A stretch of DNA of 64,000 bases from assembly GCF_025822765.1 (NCBI RefSeq), contig NZ_JACKUK010000029.1, positions 186,001 through 250,000 on the forward strand, in the 5' to 3' direction. A program made the translations under genes and the position numbers. Under the pieces are notes generated by a model. The model was not told the origin of the DNA, made no database searches, and saw only the letters and a list, made by a program, of their open reading frames with translations. Origin of the DNA: Mycobacterium barrassiae (GTDB lineage: Bacteria; Actinomycetota; Actinomycetes; Mycobacteriales; Mycobacteriaceae). Positions 9,309 through 17,739 of this stretch are shown in pieces (position 1 is the stretch's first letter; every line of letters begins with the position of its first letter).

Positions 9309-10001
9309 GTGAACGCACCCCCCAGAACCCGGCCCCGGCCCCGACGCGCGGTGCGGCGCGAACAGTTGTCCGACGAGGTAGCTGCCCGGCTGCGCGCCGA
9401 CATCATGACCGGTGTTCTGCGGCCGGGCAGTTTCATCCGGTTGGACGAGACGGCCGCGGCGCTCGGGGTCAGCATCACGCCGGTTCGCGAGGCCCTGCGC
9501 ACCCTGCGCGGCGAGGGCATGGTGACACTCGAACCGCATCGGGGTCATGTCGTCGTGCCTCTGACCCGCGACGACATCGACGACATCTTCTGGTTGCAGG
9601 CCACCATCGCCAAGGAGTTGGCGGCTACCGCCGCCGAACGGATCACCGAACCGGAGATCGACGAGCTCGAGCGGCTCAACGAGCAGTTGGCCGCGGCGGT
9701 CGAGCGGCACGACCTCGAGGAGATCGCCATGGCGGAGTTCGCGTTCCACCGGGCGTTCAACAGGTCCACGGGCCGCATCAAGCTGGCGTGGTTCCTGCTG
9801 CACGCCGGCCGCTACCTGCCGGCGCAGATCTATGCCGCTAGTCCCGAGTGGGGGGTCGCCGCCGTGGCCGGGCACCGCGAGATGATCGCGGCGCTGCGCC
9901 GCGGCGACGTGGACACCGTCGTCAGGCTGACCGGCGGCGAGTTCACCGACGGCGCGCAGCGCCTGATCGCCCTGCTCGATGAGACGAAATTGTGGGGCTG
10001 A
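9309..10001 (+). CDS. mce1R: GntR/FadR-type regulator Mce1R
   Basis: 230 residues from GTG 9309, with GGAGAG just upstream. N-terminal winged helix (about 15-75; ITPVREALRTLRGEGMV) is followed by a FadR-type FCD helical domain (about 85-220) holding acidic and histidine residues that bind metal or acyl ligands in this family (DDIDDIFW, EFAFHRAFN, GHREMI). Its divergent position next to fadD5 matches Mce1R of M. tuberculosis, which represses the mce1 operon, probably in response to fatty-acid-derived ligands. Probably autoregulated through the shared intergenic region. Confidence 0.93.
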   Translation: MNAPPRTRPRPRRAVRREQLSDEVAARLRADIMTGVLRPGSFIRLDETAAALGVSITPVREALRTLRGEGMVTLEPHRGHVVVPLTRDDIDDIFWLQATIAKELAATAAERITEPEIDELERLNEQLAAAVERHDLEEIAMAEFAFHRAFNRSTGRIKLAWFLLHAGRYLPAQIYAASPEWGVAAVAGHREMIAALRRGDVDTVVRLTGGEFTDGAQRLIALLDETKLWG

Positions 10002-10014
10002 ACCCGCGTCAGGG

Positions 10015-10455
10015 TCAGCCTGCCGAGAGTTCTTCGGCGCGGGCCTTCAAATTGCCCGCCAGATAGTCGAGCGTGTCACCGATGGCCTTCTTGACCAGCT
10101 GGCTCGGGATCGACAGCTTGGTCTCGACGTCCAGGTCGACCGTGAGCAGCGATGTCGCCCCGATGGGGACCACCGAGAACTTCTGCTCCTGCTTCTCGAA
10201 GAAGTCGCCCTGCTGCAGCACCGTCTGGATCTGGTTCTCGCCGGGGTAATAGACCGCGGTGATGAACGTCCCCGACTGCCCCTGGACCACGACATCGAGG
10301 CGCAACTGGCTGGGCCGGCCGTCGTCGTAGCGCGCCAGCACCCAGCTGCCCTTGATCTCCTCGTTCCACAGCGGGTACGACTCGAAGTCGGCGACGATCC
10401 CCATGATCGCCTCGGCGGGCGCGGCGACCTCGACGGTCTTGCTGACGATCGGCAT
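10015..10455 (-). CDS. SRPBCC family protein, TB18.5-like
   Basis: 146 residues from ATG 10455 (MPIVSKTVEVAAP); an in-frame GTG at 10482 would add nine residues and overlap the preceding gene. The whole protein is one START/SRPBCC helix-grip domain, a fold that holds hydrophobic ligands, with the conserved ARYDDGRPSQ and YYPGENQIQT segments. It closely resembles Rv0164 (TB18.5), also next to mce1R in M. tuberculosis. Ligand unknown; a lipid or polyketide carrier role is possible given the Mce1 neighbours. Converges on mce1R with 13 bases between stops. Confidence 0.88.
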   Translation of the reverse strand: MPIVSKTVEVAAPAEAIMGIVADFESYPLWNEEIKGSWVLARYDDGRPSQLRLDVVVQGQSGTFITAVYYPGENQIQTVLQQGDFFEKQEQKFSVVPIGATSLLTVDLDVETKLSIPSQLVKKAIGDTLDYLAGNLKARAEELSAG

Positions 10456-10471
10456 CGCCCGAGCATATCGG

Positions 10472-10918
10472 CTACTCGACACGCGCCTTTTCGAGCAGGG
10501 AGCGAATCACCTCCGGTATCGGCACCGGCCTTCGGCCGACCCGGTCGACGTACACGTGCACCCAGTGCCCCACTGCGGCGGTCGGTTCGTCGGCCTCGCC
10601 GTCCGCCCACAGCCCCAACCGGTACGTCACGCTGCTGTTGCCAAGTCGGGTGACCGCCACACCGACGGAAAGCGCTGTGGGGAAACGCAATTCAGCGAAG
10701 TAGCGGCAGCCCGACTCCGCGACGACGCCCAGCCACGGCACGGTGAGCGGGTCGATATCACAGGTCGTGTTGATCCACCCGTTGATCGCCGTGTCGAACA
10801 TCGCGTAGTACACCGCGTTGTTGAGGTGACCGAACATGTCGTTGTCGGTCCACCGGGTGGTCACCGGCCAGTGCACGGGAAAGTCGGCGCTGGTGAGCGA
10901 ATGCTCACTACTGCTCAT
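10472..10918 (-). CDS. Acyl-CoA thioesterase, hotdog fold
   Basis: 148 residues from ATG 10918 (MSSSEHSLTS); a GTG at 10939 is an alternative start. 4-hydroxybenzoyl-CoA thioesterase family: RWTDNDMFGHLNNAVYY at about 25-42 contains the catalytic Asp and following HLNN of this family, and a YFAELRFP strand follows. Similar to Rv0163, again adjacent to the TB18.5 gene. It should hydrolyse an acyl-CoA or aromatic-CoA ester in the cytoplasm; substrate not predictable. Probably co-transcribed with the SRPBCC gene 16 bases downstream. Confidence 0.87.
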   Translation of the reverse strand: MSSSEHSLTSADFPVHWPVTTRWTDNDMFGHLNNAVYYAMFDTAINGWINTTCDIDPLTVPWLGVVAESGCRYFAELRFPTALSVGVAVTRLGNSSVTYRLGLWADGEADEPTAAVGHWVHVYVDRVGRRPVPIPEVIRSLLEKARVE

Positions 10919-10943
10919 GAGAGCAGTCTCGCAGGCCACCTCC

Positions 10944-11636
10944 CTAGCAGTCCGCGGTCACGCTCTCCCCTCGTGTCCCACGCCCGATGACAAGTGGGTG
11001 GACGACCGCGGGCATGCCGCGCCACACGGCCTCGCGGACCTCGACGGTGAAACCGTGGGCGCGCATGCGCTCGACGGTGTCGCGGTTGCAGCGGCAGCCG
11101 CCCGCGAAGTGGCGCCACGGTTCGGCGAGTTTGTCCTGAAATGCCGCCAGTCGTCGCGAATTCGCACGTACGTGCTCGATGAACAGCAGCTGCCCGCCGG
11201 GCCGCAGTACGCGGGCGATTTCACGCAACGCACGATCGGGATCGTCCACAGTGCACAGGCAAAGCGTCGACACGACGGTGTCCACGGACTCGGCCGCGAA
11301 CGGCAGCTGCTCGGCCTGAGCGTCGACAATGCCTGTGAGACAACTGTTTCGACGCAGTCGACGGGACAGCTTCTTGCGCATCCCCGGCTCGGGTTCGGTG
11401 AGCAGCAACTCTGTGACCGCCTCCGGATAGTGCGCGAGGTTCAGCCCGGTACCGGCCCCGATCTCGACGACGCGGCCGTAGGCGTCGGCAAGCAACTCTC
11501 TGCGCCGGCGGCGCATACCCCGGAGCTCACCCAGCCACAGCAGGGGGTCGTAGACGGCGGCGAAGACCTGCAGCCACGCGGCGGACGGTGGCTTCGGCAA
11601 TTCGACACCCAATTTGATGTCAGCGATTTCAGTCAT
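10944..11636 (-). CDS. Class I SAM-dependent methyltransferase
   Basis: 230 residues from ATG 11636 (MTEIADIKLG). Methyltransf_11-type Rossmann domain: motif I VVEIGAGTGLNLAHY at about 56-70, acidic motif LLLTEPEPGM near 80, and motif IV region VDTVVSTLCLCTV near 120 followed by LRPGGQLLFIEH. Substrate unknown; the general type includes small-molecule and quinone or phospholipid methyltransferases. It stops 25 bases before the thioesterase start and may share its transcript. Confidence 0.82.
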   Translation of the reverse strand: MTEIADIKLGVELPKPPSAAWLQVFAAVYDPLLWLGELRGMRRRRRELLADAYGRVVEIGAGTGLNLAHYPEAVTELLLTEPEPGMRKKLSRRLRRNSCLTGIVDAQAEQLPFAAESVDTVVSTLCLCTVDDPDRALREIARVLRPGGQLLFIEHVRANSRRLAAFQDKLAEPWRHFAGGCRCNRDTVERMRAHGFTVEVREAVWRGMPAVVHPLVIGRGTRGESVTADC

Positions 11637-11716
11637 TGCGCCAACGTAAGAGCGGCGGCGTCGCGCCCGCATCGCCCGATGCGGCCATCTTCTGCCGATG
11701 GCCGCTTTCGGCTACG

Positions 11717-12757
11717 TCACAGCAGTCCGAGCCGCGCGGCCTCTGCGACGGCAGCGGTTCGCGAGGTGCGGCCCAGCTTGCGGCGGATGTTCGCGACGTG
11801 GCGATGCACGGTGTGCGGGCTGAGCACCAGTTGCTCGGCGATCTCGCGATCGTTGAGACCGCGCGCGATGCACGCGAGGATTTCGCGCTCCCGCACCGAC
11901 AGGACCTGCTCGTCGTCGCTCACCTGCTGCGGCGGCGGCTGCCCCGGCGCCAGCATTTCGCGGCACGCGCGGACGACGGCATCGGCGTCACCGTGCCATG
12001 GGAAGTGCGCGCTTCCCGACAGCGGGATGAACGTCGCACCCGGAATCGCTGCCGCGACCTCACGTCCGAGCCGGTACGGCACGGCACGATCGTCGCGCCG
12101 ATGCACCACCAACGCCGGCGAGCGGACGAGCCCCAGCTGATCGCGAACGTCGAGCCGATAGACCATTGCCAACACCGCGGCCGCGGTGTCGGCCGTCGCC
12201 GATTCGCGCTGCAACCGGCCGAACCGCGCATGCTCGTCGGCGCTGGCCCCGCCGAGGAAGATGTCCCCGAGAAGACGCGATCCAAGGCCCCAATGTGCTT
12301 GTATCGCAGCCAGTATCGCGTCACCCACCCCCGGCGGCGTCAGTACCGTCCCATCCGCATACGACCCGTACAGCACCATCCGGTCGACCCGCTCGGGGAA
12401 CGCCGCGGCGAACGCGACTGCGGTGCAACTCCCCGACGAACCGCCGATGAGCGAAACGCGCTCGAGCCCGAGTTCGTCTACGAGCGCACGCAGCACCGCG
12501 ACCTCGCTGTCAAGCGTCAGATCGGAATCGTGCAGCGTGCGGTCCGACATGCCGACCCCGAGCCGGTCGTACCGGATCAAGGTGTATCCGTCGGCGATGC
12601 CCTCCCAGAAGCGCCGAAAGTCGGGGTCCTGCCAGTCGAGTTCGAGGTGACTCACCCACCACGCCGGAGCCACCAACGGCGGACCGCTGCCGCGCGCCTC
12701 GTAGGCCACCCGGCGTCCACCGACGGGCAGAAACCGGATCTCGGAGCGTGCCAGCAT
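11717..12757 (-). CDS. Alpha/beta hydrolase fused to LuxR-type DNA-binding domain
   Basis: 346 residues from ATG 12757 (MLARSEIRF). Residues about 1-260 form an alpha/beta hydrolase with nucleophile motif GGSSGSC near 104, an acid in HRRDDRAVP near 212 and a histidine in GSAHFPWHGD near 240, so the catalytic triad looks complete. Residues about 280-346 form a LuxR/GerE helix-turn-helix (LSVREREILACIARGLNDREIAEQL). The layout suggests a one-component regulator in which an esterase or lactonase-like domain senses or hydrolyses a small molecule. No autoinducer synthase is seen nearby. Divergent from the alcohol dehydrogenase 56 bases away, a plausible target. Confidence 0.88.
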   Translation of the reverse strand: MLARSEIRFLPVGGRRVAYEARGSGPPLVAPAWWVSHLELDWQDPDFRRFWEGIADGYTLIRYDRLGVGMSDRTLHDSDLTLDSEVAVLRALVDELGLERVSLIGGSSGSCTAVAFAAAFPERVDRMVLYGSYADGTVLTPPGVGDAILAAIQAHWGLGSRLLGDIFLGGASADEHARFGRLQRESATADTAAAVLAMVYRLDVRDQLGLVRSPALVVHRRDDRAVPYRLGREVAAAIPGATFIPLSGSAHFPWHGDADAVVRACREMLAPGQPPPQQVSDDEQVLSVREREILACIARGLNDREIAEQLVLSPHTVHRHVANIRRKLGRTSRTAAVAEAARLGLL

Positions 12758-12813
12758 CTCCGCAGCGTAAGGGGGACTGTCGGATTGGGCGCGGTAACGG
12801 GCAGGCTGTAGTG

Positions 12814-13920
12814 ATGAGGATCCGCGGCGCCGTACTGGAACAGATCGGACTGGAACGCCCCTACGCCGACTCGCGGCCGATTTCCGTGGATGACCTCGAC
12901 CTGGCACCACCTGGGGCGAATGAACTCCTCGTCCGCATCGAGGCCGCAGGCATGTGCCATTCCGACCTGTCAGTCGTCGACGGCAGCCGGGTCCGTCCGG
13001 TGCCGATGCTGCTCGGTCACGAAGCGGCAGGGGTCGTCGAGGAGGCCGGACTCGGAGTCTCCGACGTACACCCCGGCCAGCGGCTGGTGATGACCTTCCT
13101 GCCCAGGTGCGGCCAATGCGAGGCGTGCGCGACGAACGGGCTGACGCCGTGCGTGGCCGGCAGCGCTGCCAATGCGGCAGGCACGCTGATGGGCGGCGAT
13201 CGCCGACTCTCGCGCGACGGGCAGCCGATCCATCACCACCTCGGCGTCTCCGGTTTCGCCACCCACGCCGTCGTCGACCGGCGCTCGGTCGTTCCGGTAC
13301 CCGCCGACGTGCCGGCCCAGGTCGCGGCGCTGCTCGGATGCGCCGTGCTGACCGGCGGCGGTGCGGTGATCAACGCGGGACGACCGCGCCAAGGCGACAC
13401 CGTGATCGTCGTCGGACTCGGCGGCGTCGGCATGGCGGCGGTGCTCACCGCTCTCGCACGGGACGATGTCCGTGTCATCGGCGTCGACCAGCTGCCCGCC
13501 AAACTCGAGCTGGCCCGCACCATGGGTGCGCATGCGGCCTACACCCCGGACGAGGCACGCGAGGCCGGGATCAAGGCCGCCGTCGTGATCGAGGCCGTCG
13601 GCCATCCGAAGGCGGTGGAGACGGCCGTCGACCTGACCGCCGCGGGCGGCCGCACCGTCTGCGTCGGGCTGCCCCGGCCCGACGCGCGAATCAACCTGTC
13701 GCCGTTGGGGTTTGTGGCCGAGGGCCGTGCGCTGATCGGCAGCTACCTCGGCTCGGCCGTGCCGTCGCGGGAAATCCCGCACTTCGTCGGCCTGTGGCGC
13801 GCGGGCCGGTTACCGGTCGAGTCGCTGGTGTCGTCGACGATCCCGCTGGACGACATCAACAGCGGTATGGATCAGCTCGCCGACGGCGCGGCTGTGCGGC
13901 AGATCATCAGTTTCGACTAG
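12814..13920 (+). CDS. Zinc-dependent alcohol dehydrogenase (AdhE1-like)
   Basis: 368 residues from ATG 12814, with a GTG immediately before it. MDR superfamily: catalytic zinc ligands in GMCHSD (about 47) and LLGHEAAG (about 68); four structural-zinc cysteines in RCGQCEACATNGLTPC (about 95-110); NAD(P)-binding motif VGLGGVGM near 200. Oxidises an alcohol or reduces an aldehyde with NAD(H). Resembles Rv0162c (adhE1), which sits next to the Rv0163-Rv0165c genes in M. tuberculosis. Its last 14 bases overlap the convergent MscS gene. Confidence 0.9.
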   Translation: MRIRGAVLEQIGLERPYADSRPISVDDLDLAPPGANELLVRIEAAGMCHSDLSVVDGSRVRPVPMLLGHEAAGVVEEAGLGVSDVHPGQRLVMTFLPRCGQCEACATNGLTPCVAGSAANAAGTLMGGDRRLSRDGQPIHHHLGVSGFATHAVVDRRSVVPVPADVPAQVAALLGCAVLTGGGAVINAGRPRQGDTVIVVGLGGVGMAAVLTALARDDVRVIGVDQLPAKLELARTMGAHAAYTPDEAREAGIKAAVVIEAVGHPKAVETAVDLTAAGGRTVCVGLPRPDARINLSPLGFVAEGRALIGSYLGSAVPSREIPHFVGLWRAGRLPVESLVSSTIPLDDINSGMDQLADGAAVRQIISFD

Positions 13921-14761
13921 CGGCGGCTTCGGGATTCGCGACACCAGCGCGCCGCAGCGCCGACACGATGAGTGCGCGCAGCCGCCGGCTCACCTCGAAC
14001 TGCTTACCCGGCAGCGTGCGCGCCACGACCCGCAGGTTCACGGTGTCCTTCTCGATGCTCTCGACACCCATCAGCTGCGGCTCGTCGAGCAACAGATCGG
14101 AAAGGCTGTTGTCGCGCATCGCGATCGCCGACACCTCGCGCAGCGAATCATTGACGACGTTGAGGTCCGCCGAGGTGGCGACGGGAACGTCGACGACCGC
14201 GCGGGCCCAGTCCTTCGACAGGTTGAGCGATTTGACGATCTGCCCGTTGGGAACGGTGAACACCTCACCGTCACTGGTGCGTAGCTTGGTGACGCGCAGG
14301 GTGACATCCTCCACGGTGCCGCGGGCTTCACCGCCCCCTGTGACGGCCAATACGACCAGGTCGCCGAATCCGTACTGCTTCTCCGTGATGAGGAAAAAGC
14401 CGCTGAGCAGATCCTGCACGATGCGCTGGGCGCCGAAGCCGAACGCGGCGCCCAGCACGGCGGCAGGCGCGACCAACGACCCGATCGGCAGGCCGAGCTG
14501 GTTGGCGATGTCCACGCCGACCACGATGTAGAGCACCGCGATCGCGACCGAGGAGATCACCGAGGCGACCGCGCGCCGGTGTTTCACACTTTCCGGGCGC
14601 AACACCGCATCACTGCTGTCCCCGCCGTCGAGGCGCTTACTCAGGCGGCGCGCAATGAACCGGATCAGCCTGGTGGCCAGCACCGCGAACAGCAGCACCG
14701 CGACGATGTGCACGCCCTTGGTCAGCAACCAGTCGGTGAGAGATTCAAGTGTTGGAGGCAT
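13907..14761 (-). CDS. Small-conductance mechanosensitive channel (MscS family)
   Basis: 284 residues from ATG 14761 (MPPTLESLTDW). Three membrane helices (about 15-33, 62-85 and 88-115). The last, with its Gly/Ala-rich run GAAFGFGAQRIVQDLLSG, is the pore-lining helix typical of MscS. A beta domain and alpha/beta cytoplasmic vestibule follow (VPNGQIVKSLNLS). Releases solutes on osmotic downshift. Converges on the alcohol dehydrogenase with a 14-base overlap; 69 bases downstream of the acyl-CoA dehydrogenase. Confidence 0.92.
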   Translation of the reverse strand: MPPTLESLTDWLLTKGVHIVAVLLFAVLATRLIRFIARRLSKRLDGGDSSDAVLRPESVKHRRAVASVISSVAIAVLYIVVGVDIANQLGLPIGSLVAPAAVLGAAFGFGAQRIVQDLLSGFFLITEKQYGFGDLVVLAVTGGGEARGTVEDVTLRVTKLRTSDGEVFTVPNGQIVKSLNLSKDWARAVVDVPVATSADLNVVNDSLREVSAIAMRDNSLSDLLLDEPQLMGVESIEKDTVNLRVVARTLPGKQFEVSRRLRALIVSALRRAGVANPEAAASRN

Positions 14762-14830
14762 ATCGGCACCGGCTTCCCGGTAGCCCCGCAAGATCAAACA
14801 CGTATGTGAGCTTGTGCACGCGCGGAAAGC

Positions 14831-16597
14831 TCAGAACCAGCCGTCGCGCATTTCCAGCGTCGTGCGGTCCAGCGCGGCGAGCAGATCGAGTTGCGGCCCG
14901 GTCTTGGGCAGTTCGCTGCGGAAGAAGTACCGCGCTGCCTGACGTTTGCCGTCGTAGAAGTCCCCGGTGCGGCCGTTGCACGCCACCACCTGCTGCAGCC
15001 AGATCCAAGCGACCACGATGTGGCCGAACGCCTCGAGGTACACCACGCTGTTGGCCAGCGCGGCCTCGATGTCTCCGGAGGCGAACATTGCTGTGGTCAC
15101 CTCGACCAGTCGCTGCCACGTCGCACTGAGACTTGCTGCCATCTCGGCGGCCTCGCCGCCCGCAGTCGTCGCCGCCTCGACCGTCGCCGAAATGGCCTCT
15201 CCCAGTGCCGCCAAACTCGCCCCACCCCGCTGAGTCACCTTGCGGCCCAACAGGTCCAGGCTCTGAATGCCGTGCGTCCCTTCGTGGATCGGATTCAGCC
15301 GGTTGTCCCGGTAATGCTGTTCGACGTCGTACTCGCGGGTGTAGCCGTAGCCCCCGTGCACCTGGATGGCCAGGCTGTTGGCCTCCAGACACCATTGCGA
15401 CGGCCAGCTCTTGCCGATCGGTGTCAGGATGTCGAGCAGCAGCGTCACCGCGTCGCGCTCTGCATCGGTCTCGGCGCTGTGCTGCAGGTCGACGAGTTTG
15501 GCGCAGTACAGCAGCAGCCCCATCCCGCCTTCCACATACGCCTTCTGCGCCAACAGCATTCGCTTGACGTCGGCGTGCTCGATGATCGGGACCTGTGGTG
15601 TGGTGGGATCCTTGGCCGTGAGCGGACGGCCCTGCGGCCGTTCACGTGCGTACTGCAGCGATTTCAGGTATCCGGTGTAGCCCAACGCCACCGCACCCAT
15701 GCCGACGCCGAGTCGCGCCTCGTTCATCATCGTGAACATGTACCTGATGCCTTGATGCGGTTCGCCGACGAGATAACCGGCGGCGCCGTCGAAGTTCAGC
15801 ACGGTGTTGGTGATTCCGCGCTGGCCCATCTTGTGATTCAGCCCGGCGATGGCCACCTTGTTCCGCTCACCGACCGAACCGTCGGCATTGACAAGGTACT
15901 TGGGCACGATGAACAACGAGATGCCCTTGGTGCCCGGCGGTCCGCCCGGGATCTTGGCCAGCACCAGATTGACGATGTTGTCGGTGAGTTCGTGTTCGGC
16001 CCCGGAGATCCACATCTTGGAACCGAACAGCCGGTACGTCCCGTCCGCTTGCGGTTCGGCGCGGGTGAGGATGTCGGCCAATGACGATCCGGCCTGTGTC
16101 TCCGACAGCGCCATGGTTCCCGAGAAGCGGCCCGCCAGCATCGGCCGCAGGAACGTGTCGATCTGCTCGGGGGTGCCGAACTTCGCGATCAGGTTCGCGT
16201 TGGCGACGGACAGCATCGCATAGCCCGACGTCGAGATGTTGGCGGCGTAGAACCACGCGAACCCGGCCTGCGCGACCGTCACGGGCAGCTGGGCGCCACC
16301 GAGTTCGGCGTCCATCGACATGCCGAGCAGATCGGCGTCGGAGACGGCGTCCAGCGCCTCCTTCACCTCATCGATGACGGTGACCTTCTCGCCGTCGAAG
16401 GTGGGCTCGTTGGCGTCGCTCTTTTTGTTGTGAGGCGCGAAGTACCGCGTCGCCAGCTGCTCGCACAGGTCCAGCACGTCGTCGAACGTCTCGCGGGAAT
16501 GCTCAGCGAAGCGCTCACGCTTCGTCAGCTCGTCGACTCTCAGCCATTCGTAGAGCAGGAAGTCGAGGTCTTGTCGCGACAGCAGGTTGGACTTCAT
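14831..16597 (-). CDS. Acyl-CoA dehydrogenase, long 588-residue form
   Basis: 588 residues from ATG 16597, with AAGGA nine bases upstream. Longer than the usual 380-400: N-terminal extension, acyl-CoA dehydrogenase core (about 70-450; MALSETQAGSSLADI, GSKMWISGAEHEL, VHGGYGYTREYDVEQHYRD) and a C-terminal extension of the AidB/FadE5-like type ending in RYFFRSELPKTG. FAD-dependent alpha,beta-dehydrogenation of an acyl-CoA; the long forms in mycobacteria include FadE5, active on many chain lengths. It lies 33 bases after a TetR gene, probably co-transcribed and controlled by it. Confidence 0.9.
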   Translation of the reverse strand: MKSNLLSRQDLDFLLYEWLRVDELTKRERFAEHSRETFDDVLDLCEQLATRYFAPHNKKSDANEPTFDGEKVTVIDEVKEALDAVSDADLLGMSMDAELGGAQLPVTVAQAGFAWFYAANISTSGYAMLSVANANLIAKFGTPEQIDTFLRPMLAGRFSGTMALSETQAGSSLADILTRAEPQADGTYRLFGSKMWISGAEHELTDNIVNLVLAKIPGGPPGTKGISLFIVPKYLVNADGSVGERNKVAIAGLNHKMGQRGITNTVLNFDGAAGYLVGEPHQGIRYMFTMMNEARLGVGMGAVALGYTGYLKSLQYARERPQGRPLTAKDPTTPQVPIIEHADVKRMLLAQKAYVEGGMGLLLYCAKLVDLQHSAETDAERDAVTLLLDILTPIGKSWPSQWCLEANSLAIQVHGGYGYTREYDVEQHYRDNRLNPIHEGTHGIQSLDLLGRKVTQRGGASLAALGEAISATVEAATTAGGEAAEMAASLSATWQRLVEVTTAMFASGDIEAALANSVVYLEAFGHIVVAWIWLQQVVACNGRTGDFYDGKRQAARYFFRSELPKTGPQLDLLAALDRTTLEMRDGWF

Positions 16598-16630
16598 TCA
16601 CCCATCCTTGTCGAGACTGTGCCCGGGCAG

Positions 16631-17290
16631 TTAGTTGACCGCGCTGATGTTCACACCCAGCGGCTGCGATTCGCGCACCGCCTCGTCACGGATCAGCCCG
16701 CGCAGTAACGCGGTACTGAACTCGACGGCGATCTCCTGCGCGGTGCGCCGGCCGTGCGGTCGCAGCCAGCGGTAGGAACCCAGCGTCATCCCGATGTAGC
16801 CGAGGGCGAGCACGTGGCTGTCGCAGTCGTAGAACTCCCCGCTGGCGATGCCGCGGTCGATCACGTCGCGGACATGCTCGTAGACCTGTGCCTCTTTCTC
16901 CCGGATATAGGCGACCTGGTCCTCGGTGAACCACTCCGTGATGTAGGGGCCCTCCTGGAAGTACACCGCCGCGCGCTCGATGTCGCTGGCGATGCCCACC
17001 AGCAGCCGGCGGGTGAAGTGGTAGATGGTCTCCCGGGCAGATGCCGTCGGATCGTCGTGCAGGGCGTCCACCGTGAAGTCGGCGGCACCCTTGTAGATGT
17101 CGTAGAGGATCAGCGACTTGCTGGCGTAGTAGTGATAGACGGTGGCCTTGTTCAGGCCGACGGCGTCGGCGACGTCATCCATCCGGGTGCCGTGGTAACC
17201 CCTGGCGGCGAACAGTTTGGTCGCGACGGCCAGCAGCTCTTCGCGCCGCGACATCCCATTGCTGGGTACTCCCGGTGACGAGGCGTTCAT
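16631..17290 (-). CDS. TetR family regulator
   Basis: 219 residues from ATG 17290; an internal ATG at 17254 (MSRREELL) is an alternative start. TetR_N helix-turn-helix at about 15-60 (MDDVADAVGLNKATVYHYYA), and a C-terminal ligand domain with the pattern WFTEDQVAYIREKE and YRWLRPHGRRTAQEIA seen in KstR2-like regulators of lipid catabolism. Ligand probably an acyl-CoA (inference). It heads the transcript with the 588-residue acyl-CoA dehydrogenase. A near-palindrome at 17336-17347, 46 bases upstream of the start, is a candidate autoregulatory operator. Confidence 0.88.
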   Translation of the reverse strand: MNASSPGVPSNGMSRREELLAVATKLFAARGYHGTRMDDVADAVGLNKATVYHYYASKSLILYDIYKGAADFTVDALHDDPTASARETIYHFTRRLLVGIASDIERAAVYFQEGPYITEWFTEDQVAYIREKEAQVYEHVRDVIDRGIASGEFYDCDSHVLALGYIGMTLGSYRWLRPHGRRTAQEIAVEFSTALLRGLIRDEAVRESQPLGVNISAVN

Positions 17291-17335
17291 GGCGGCTCAC
17301 TCTATGCAGGCCCGGAGCGCATCCGGGGGTATCAA

Positions 17336-17347
17336 TCAACTGGTTGG
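17336..17347. promoter_or_regulatory. Near-palindrome upstream of tetR, candidate operator
   Basis: TCAACTGGTTGG lies 46 bases before the TetR gene start and matches at 10 of 12 positions the perfect palindrome CCAACCGGTTGG found at 36357-36368 upstream of the aldehyde dehydrogenase gene. Such short palindromes are typical TetR operators. Binding is inferred from position and similarity only. Confidence 0.35.
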
Positions 17348-17430
17348 CTAGTTTATGCGTTGAGGCTGTCGCCGCCGGGGCGGCGGGTCTAGACTCGGCA
17401 GGAACCAGCGGCGACGCGAGAGGTGATGAC

Positions 17431-17541
17431 GTGGATCCCAACCCGGATTATGACGCGAGCGACGAGCTGGAATACGGCGTGAACTGGCTCGCCTGGATTC
17501 TTCGCGGTGTCTATCCGCCGCCCGCCTATCCCCCGGTGTGA
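17431..17541 (+). CDS. Small acidic hypothetical protein, 36 residues
   Basis: Short open frame from GTG 17431, preceded by GAGAGG at a good spacing. The protein begins VDPNPDYDAS, is acidic in its first half, has an aromatic centre (YGVNWLAWILRGVY) and ends in PPPAYPPV. It is divergent from the TetR gene and ends 160 bases before the IS30 element. No family is recognised. The ribosome-binding site and non-random composition favour a real microprotein; a chance frame cannot be excluded. Confidence 0.45.
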   Translation: MDPNPDYDASDELEYGVNWLAWILRGVYPPPAYPPV

Positions 17542-17701
17542 GCCACCCGCAGTAACGCCCGGTCGTCACTCGGATGGCGACGTAGTCACCGATGAGGTGA
17601 CGAGAAAGTTCGGTCGGCCCCAGTCAGTGTGATGCGCGGTGCGCGCTGCCGCGGTACCAACGATTCGCCGAGACTGCTCAGAGATCGCGCTCCTGCGCTC
17701 A

Positions 17702-17722
17702 GACTCAAGTGGTCGCTGCAAC
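17702..17722 (+). repeat. Left inverted repeat of the IS30 element
   Basis: 21 bases that match the reverse complement of 19084-19104 at 17 positions, sharing the uninterrupted core GCTGCAAC at the inner end. It lies 28 bases before the probable transposase ATG at 17750. No other copy is seen in the window. Confidence 0.65.
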
Positions 17723-17739
17723 ACCTGACGGGTTCGGAG

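Noticed and set aside
9182-9520. Extended FadD5 N-terminus from 9520
   Set aside because: It would run through the mce1R coding start and the divergent promoter, and the extra part has no similarity; TTG 9181 has a good ribosome-binding site.
14891-16084. 397-codon plus-strand frame within the acyl-CoA dehydrogenase gene
   Set aside because: Composition typical of an antisense shadow and no start signal.
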